Assembly: GCA_003229995.1 (NCBI GenBank)
Contig: QIGJ01000122.1
Coordinates: 1-10,760 of the forward strand
DNA: 10,760 bases
Direction: 5' to 3'
DNA from: Gammaproteobacteria bacterium
Lineage (GTDB): Bacteria > Pseudomonadota > Gammaproteobacteria > SZUA-152
The notes beneath the pieces were generated by a model, which did no database searches, had not been told where the DNA came from, and saw nothing but the letters and a program-made list of their open reading frames with translations. The position numbers and the translations under genes were made by a program. Positions within the stretch are counted from its first letter, which is position 1. Each line of letters opens with the position of its first letter. This document shows positions 7,159 through 10,760 of the stretch, piece after piece.

Positions 7159-8061
7159 TTGAGCAGGGCTCAAAGACGACAGATAGAAAGGAAATACACC
7201 ATAACCACTTCAGCTAGCGCCATCCCCGATGAAATATATTACCATTTCGCGGAAAAATCACAGACCGTTGATGCATTGATAAGCTTGCTGTACACCAGCC
7301 CATCAGCGCTGACAGTTGAGCATTTCAAGGCCATCAACAGCCACCTAAAAGCCGGGCAGGTAGAAGCAGGTCAATTGATTATCGTCACACCCCCGAATAG
7401 CCAACAGTGCAGCCGCTTTGAAGCCGATCTGATGGATGCTGCCGTCCTCGTGGATCAAAAGCTGGTAGAACTCTCGGAAGCCGACCGGCAAATTATTGCA
7501 GACAACTACCAACTGCTCAGTAATATCGCCAGTGCAGGCGGTAACGGCTATGGCGCAACACTGGTGTATTTTGGTCATCATGTGAACCGTATCAAACATA
7601 TTTTGGAGCAGATAGAGAACGTGTACGTACAAACTTACAATGCCACCGGGAAGCTTGGTTCAACCGACTTTTTCCAGTTCCGAAAACAACTGTTCATGCA
7701 ACTTGACGGCACTCTGAACAGTTTGATCGGTAGCGCACGCATGGGTTATACCCTGGATCAGACACGCATCAAAAACAGCCTCGGCCTCAACACCAAAAGC
7801 ATCCTGCACCAGTGGAAACAACAGCCCGATAAAGTCACCAGCGTACCGGGTTTTGCCAAAAACTATAACGAAATCACCAAACTCTCCGGTGTCCTCAAAG
7901 GTGCCGGTTATGTGGGCATCGGTTTGAACGTAGGACAGAGTGGCATCAAAATCGTTTATAACTCGCCATTTGTCAGCACCACTAAATATCATTTTCCCTG
8001 CACTGAAACATTTGTTCGAGGGGTAAGCCTCTGGATTCCGGCTAAAACCATGCTAAAATAA
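7159..8061 (+). CDS. LysM-like cytoplasmic-type protein, probably damaged at both ends
   Basis: The frame opens at TTG 7159, directly after the accD stop, but that codon has no ribosome site. The only good site (AAAGGAAA, 7187-7194) is 6 nt before an in-frame ATA at 7201, where an ATG would be expected. Counting from there (286 residues), about residues 12-64 resemble a LysM domain (TVDALISLLY...FKAINSHLKAGQVEAGQLIIVTP). A helical, charged region follows, with a Gly-rich hydrophobic stretch at about 228-252 (SGVLKGAGYVGIGLNVGQSG). There is no signal peptide. I vaguely recall LysM-plus-Gly-rich-segment proteins of unknown or effector-like role, but I cannot name the family. After residue 252 the tail looks unrelated and ends in Met-Leu-Lys. 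No other frame restores a plausible continuation. It may be a recently inactivated gene or one using a rare start. Confidence 0.55.
   Translation: MSRAQRRQIERKYTITTSASAIPDEIYYHFAEKSQTVDALISLLYTSPSALTVEHFKAINSHLKAGQVEAGQLIIVTPPNSQQCSRFEADLMDAAVLVDQKLVELSEADRQIIADNYQLLSNIASAGGNGYGATLVYFGHHVNRIKHILEQIENVYVQTYNATGKLGSTDFFQFRKQLFMQLDGTLNSLIGSARMGYTLDQTRIKNSLGLNTKSILHQWKQQPDKVTSVPGFAKNYNEITKLSGVLKGAGYVGIGLNVGQSGIKIVYNSPFVSTTKYHFPCTETFVRGVSLWIPAKTMLK
7187..7194 (+). promoter_or_regulatory. Ribosome-binding site facing an ATA codon
   Basis: AAAGGAAA is the best ribosome-site match in this junction. Its AAGGA core (7188-7192) ends 8 nt before the in-frame ATA at 7201. No ATG, GTG or TTG lies at a suitable distance. 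This supports either lost ATG initiation or inefficient initiation at AUA. Confidence 0.5.
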
Positions 8062-8106
8062 TGGTATTTTCAGTCATTAAGGTGCTAACAGAACGATTTA
8101 ACGCTT

Positions 8107-8154
8107 AATTCACATTTGAATTCAGCAATATGTCTATACGGTATGGATGAATTC
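8107..8154. repeat. Clustered AATTCA/TGAATT inverted repeats
   Basis: Within the AT-rich spacer between the LysM-like gene and the AAA+ gene, AATTCA (8107-8112) pairs with TGAATT (8117-8122) over a 4-nt loop. GAATTCA (8118-8124) can alternatively pair with TGAATTC (8148-8154), with ATAC-G-GTAT inside. The two pairings exclude one another. This could be an operator or a chance effect of AT-rich sequence. No convincing sigma-70 promoter with two good boxes was found here. Confidence 0.3.
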
Positions 8155-8175
8155 TTCTAAAATGCAGGTTTTTTA

Positions 8176-8194
8176 GCCCTGATGGGCAATTTTT
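8176..8194 (+). terminator. Possible weak intrinsic terminator or leader hairpin
   Basis: A 4-bp GCCC/GGGC stem with loop TGAT (8176-8187) is followed by AA and five T (8190-8194). The stem is short for an efficient terminator. It lies 12 nt before the AAA+ start codon, so it would interfere with that gene's own leader unless transcription starts later. Confidence 0.25.
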
Positions 8195-8206
8195 CGGTGC
8201 TGAGCT

Positions 8207-10333
8207 ATGACCCGGGTAAATGATAACAAACAATCCTCCGCCAATATGGATACCCACAAAACGTCAGATTGTGATCCATTATTGAAACTCTGGAATTTAC
8301 GCATCCTGATCCGACTGAATGTATTCAACCGGTTTTTTGATCGTTATGGCGGTCTGCATGACCCGGAAACGATGCATGTTTTGGGTTTGTCAGCGTTTCT
8401 GCAAGACGAAAATATTGATAAAAAATCAATATTTTCCAATCTGTCCCATACGTTAAAAACACTGGAAAGCGATATACTGACGCCTCCCCAGGACATCTTT
8501 TCCATCAATATTGCCGTTCTTCAAAAATCGTTAAACCTGACACAGTGTGAAATTGATATATTGCGATTTGTCATCGTATCGGGTTCGTCTGCGGGATTTA
8601 ATATGGTGGTCGAGACGCTCGGGGAAATGAGCAACGAAAAAGTCAGGCACACCCTGTCGGTAATCCTGAATGTTCCCCGCAGTGATATTGAGAATGCCAT
8701 GCGTACCAATGGCGCATTAATATCTTCGGGGTTGCTGCGCATCAATGGTAGTGGCCACTATATGCATTCATTACAGCAGTGCTTTGATGTTCCGCACAGT
8801 ATCAAATACGCATTGACACAGGAGCAGAATAATCCCGGGGCAATATTGCAATGCTTTTTTAAAACGGCGGATCAGTCGCATTTGTCAATTGAGGATTTCC
8901 CGCACTTAAAAACGGACATTGATCTGTTGACCCGCTATTTACAGTCCGCTGAAAAAAAATATATTCAAGGAATTAATGTGTTGATATACGGTGAACCCGG
9001 CACAGGTAAAACCGAGCTGGTAAAAACCTTAAGCCGACACTGTGGGTTTGAATTATTCGAAATCACTATGCAGGATATGGAAGGTAACCCCATTGATGGA
9101 AAAGACCGTTTTGCGGCTTATCAGTTGACCCAAAAAATGCTGGCGAATAAAGAAAAATCCGCCATTTTGTTTGATGAAATAGAAGATGCTTTTCCTGATG
9201 TGAATTTCAGTCCATTCGGTCATGTGACACGTCCTGATTTTAAAAAAGCCTGGGTACATCAATTGTTAGAGGAAAATCCAATTCCTGCATTCTGGTTGTG
9301 CAACAGTGTGGTACAACTGGATGATTCGGTGCTGCGTCGCTTTGATTTTGTCCTGAATTTGCGTTCTCCCACACGCAATATTCGTCGGCGTATTCTCGAT
9401 AAATATCTCGGTCACTTAGGCTTGAATGACGCTTGGTTGGCGCAAATGGCGGAACATGAGCATCTGGTGCCGGCACATGCTGAGAGTGCGGCCAAAATTG
9501 CTGCTCACCTGAATGATGGAAACACAAAGGAACTGGAGAAAAACCTGGAAAGGATTATTGGTAACAAACTACAGGTCATGGGGTTGTCCCGCAAACCTCG
9601 CACGGTTATCAGTCGTGAAACTCACTACAGCCTTGAGTATTTGAATCCAGACCAGGATCTGGAAGCGTTGACCAGAGGGTTACAACAAAACCATCAGGCG
9701 CGTATTTGTTTATATGGTGCGCCGGGCACCGGAAAAACCGCCTTTGCGCACTATGTCGCAGAACAGCTGGACAAGCCTCTGCTTAAAAAACAGGCCTCGG
9801 ATATTCTCAGCAAATGGGTGGGTGAAGCAGAAAAAAATATCGCTGCCATGTTTGATGAAGCCGAAGCCGACGACATGGTGCTGCTCGTTGATGAAGTGGA
9901 CAGTTTTCTCCTGGATCGTGGTTCTTCTCAAAATTCATGGGAAATCACCCAGGTTAATGAGCTGCTGGTTCAAATGGAAAGCTTTAATGGTGTGTTCATC
10001 GCCTCCACGAATTTACTGAATCTTGTGGACGCTGCTTCGTTACGCCGTTTTGATTTGAAGATAAAATTTGATTATATGAAACCCAAACAAGCGTGGACAT
10101 TATTCTTGCAAGTACTGGAGGAACACGGCTGTAACGTCAAGCGTGAAACGAAGCAATACAAAACAGATTTAGCGCGATTGGATAATCTCACGCCTGGGGA
10201 TTTTGCGACGGTTGTGCGTCAATCCCGAAGTCTGAATAAAACCATTCAACCCCGTTATTTGCTGAGTGCGCTGGAAAAAGAATGCAAGGGCAAACCGGGA
10301 GCTGGGAAATCTATCGGGTTTATGGGTTCGTAG
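8207..10333 (+). CDS. Tandem AAA+ ATPase (Cdc48-like two-module), unknown substrate
   Basis: The 708-residue protein has an N-terminal helical region (about 1-245) with no recognised domain, then two AAA+ modules. Module 1 has Walker A GEPGTGKT (262-269), Walker B ILFDEIED (320-327), sensor-1 Asn366 and Arg377/Arg378. Module 2 has Walker A GAPGTGKT (504-511), the pore-loop motif SKWVGEAEKN (535-544), Walker B LLVDEVDSF (559-567), sensor-1 Asn602 and Arg613/Arg614. All catalytic residues are present, so both modules should hydrolyse ATP. Module 2 is closest to the classical Cdc48/FtsH/Vps4 clade, whose members form hexamers that unfold or remodel proteins. Module 1 lacks the aromatic pore motif. 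I recall similar uncharacterised ATPases in pseudomonads and relatives. No peptidase domain is present. The ribosome site at 8207 is poor; ATG 8246 is an alternative start. The gene looks AT-richer than its neighbours and lies between accD and folC. Confidence 0.88.
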   Translation: MTRVNDNKQSSANMDTHKTSDCDPLLKLWNLRILIRLNVFNRFFDRYGGLHDPETMHVLGLSAFLQDENIDKKSIFSNLSHTLKTLESDILTPPQDIFSINIAVLQKSLNLTQCEIDILRFVIVSGSSAGFNMVVETLGEMSNEKVRHTLSVILNVPRSDIENAMRTNGALISSGLLRINGSGHYMHSLQQCFDVPHSIKYALTQEQNNPGAILQCFFKTADQSHLSIEDFPHLKTDIDLLTRYLQSAEKKYIQGINVLIYGEPGTGKTELVKTLSRHCGFELFEITMQDMEGNPIDGKDRFAAYQLTQKMLANKEKSAILFDEIEDAFPDVNFSPFGHVTRPDFKKAWVHQLLEENPIPAFWLCNSVVQLDDSVLRRFDFVLNLRSPTRNIRRRILDKYLGHLGLNDAWLAQMAEHEHLVPAHAESAAKIAAHLNDGNTKELEKNLERIIGNKLQVMGLSRKPRTVISRETHYSLEYLNPDQDLEALTRGLQQNHQARICLYGAPGTGKTAFAHYVAEQLDKPLLKKQASDILSKWVGEAEKNIAAMFDEAEADDMVLLVDEVDSFLLDRGSSQNSWEITQVNELLVQMESFNGVFIASTNLLNLVDAASLRRFDLKIKFDYMKPKQAWTLFLQVLEEHGCNVKRETKQYKTDLARLDNLTPGDFATVVRQSRSLNKTIQPRYLLSALEKECKGKPGAGKSIGFMGS

Positions 10334-10351
10334 CCTGCATTTCACTTTTCA

Positions 10352-10760
10352 ATGCGTTTTAACACCCTCAAGGACTGGCTGACTTGGCAGGAAACCCTGA
10401 ATCCTGTTGAGATTGATCTGGGGTTGACGCGAGTGGGTACAGTGCTGGCGCGGCTCAAGCTCACGCATCCTGATTTTACCTTGATTACGGTGGCTGGAAC
10501 CAACGGTAAAGGTTCCAGCGTGGCGATGCTGGAGGCCATTTTGCTTGCTGCCGGTTACCGTGTCGGCAGTTACACCTCACCGCATCTATTGTGCTACAAC
10601 GAACGTATCAAGCTCGCTGGAAAACCGGTAGATGACACCACGCTGTGTGCATCTTTCGAGCGTATTGACCAGGCTCGTGAAGATGTTCGTTTAACCTATT
10701 TTGAATTTGGCACCCTTGCTGCCATTGATATTCTGCACCATGCCGAAGTGGATGTGGCGC
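10352..10760 (+). CDS. folC: Bifunctional folylpolyglutamate/dihydrofolate synthase, N-terminal part
   Basis: FolC adds glutamate to dihydropteroate and to folates, the last assembly step of the folate cofactor. About 136 codons are visible; the 3' part lies beyond the window. Translated by eye, the protein starts MRFNTLKDWLTWQE, followed by IDLGLTRV. The P-loop TVAGTNGKGSS is at about 48-58. YTSPHLLCYNERI and LTYFEFGTLAAI follow, all standard Mur-ligase-type FolC motifs. The ATG at 10352 is 18 nt after the AAA+ stop and has no clear ribosome site. Its position marks the return to the conserved accD-folC gene order. Confidence 0.93.
   Translation, partial: MRFNTLKDWLTWQETLNPVEIDLGLTRVGTVLARLKLTHPDFTLITVAGTNGKGSSVAMLEAILLAAGYRVGSYTSPHLLCYNERIKLAGKPVDDTTLCASFERIDQAREDVRLTYFEFGTLAAIDILHHAEVDVA

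Noticed and set aside
10289..10314. Third P-loop-like motif GKPGAGKS at the C-terminus of the AAA+ protein
   Set aside because: It fits the Walker A pattern but has no following strand-helix fold or Walker B and sits in the last residues of the protein. Most likely chance.

Overview
The window looks like chromosomal DNA from a gammaproteobacterium of moderate GC content. The evidence is the C-terminal part of a FimV-type polar hub protein followed by truA, trpF, trpB, trpA, accD and folC, a gene order I recall from many gammaproteobacteria. No single marker lets me name a genus. Every supported gene is on the + strand.

Layout: 1-1413 is the 3' part of fimV, closed by a clear intrinsic terminator (1431-1466). 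A CbiQ/EcfT-like membrane protein (about 1511-2248) and truA (2253-3035) follow with only 4 nt between them. Next come trpF (3075-3686), trpB (3859-5085), trpA (5374-6204) and accD (6235-7158). TrpF, TrpB and TrpA carry out the last steps of tryptophan synthesis from phosphoribosylanthranilate. AccD is the carboxyltransferase beta subunit that supplies malonyl-CoA. A partial folC (10352 to the window end) resumes the conserved order.

Two parts are not ordinary. First, both spacers inside the trp cluster carry repetitive DNA. The trpF-trpB spacer holds a palindrome built on a GCGCAGAG unit (3710-3791). The 288-nt trpB-trpA spacer holds a roughly 180-bp imperfect palindrome (5110-5289) and a single degraded arm that resembles the first repeat (5306-5345). 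Second, about 3.2 kb separates accD from folC, which are usually neighbours. This segment holds a LysM-like protein gene that looks damaged at both ends, an AT-rich spacer, and an intact 708-residue protein with two complete AAA+ ATPase modules.

The accD-folC segment is the accessory part of the window. My reading is that it is an insertion in a core gene cluster, with one decaying gene and one apparently functional Cdc48-like ATPase of unknown substrate. I cannot show that the two genes work together, and I do not see a complete, clearly new system.
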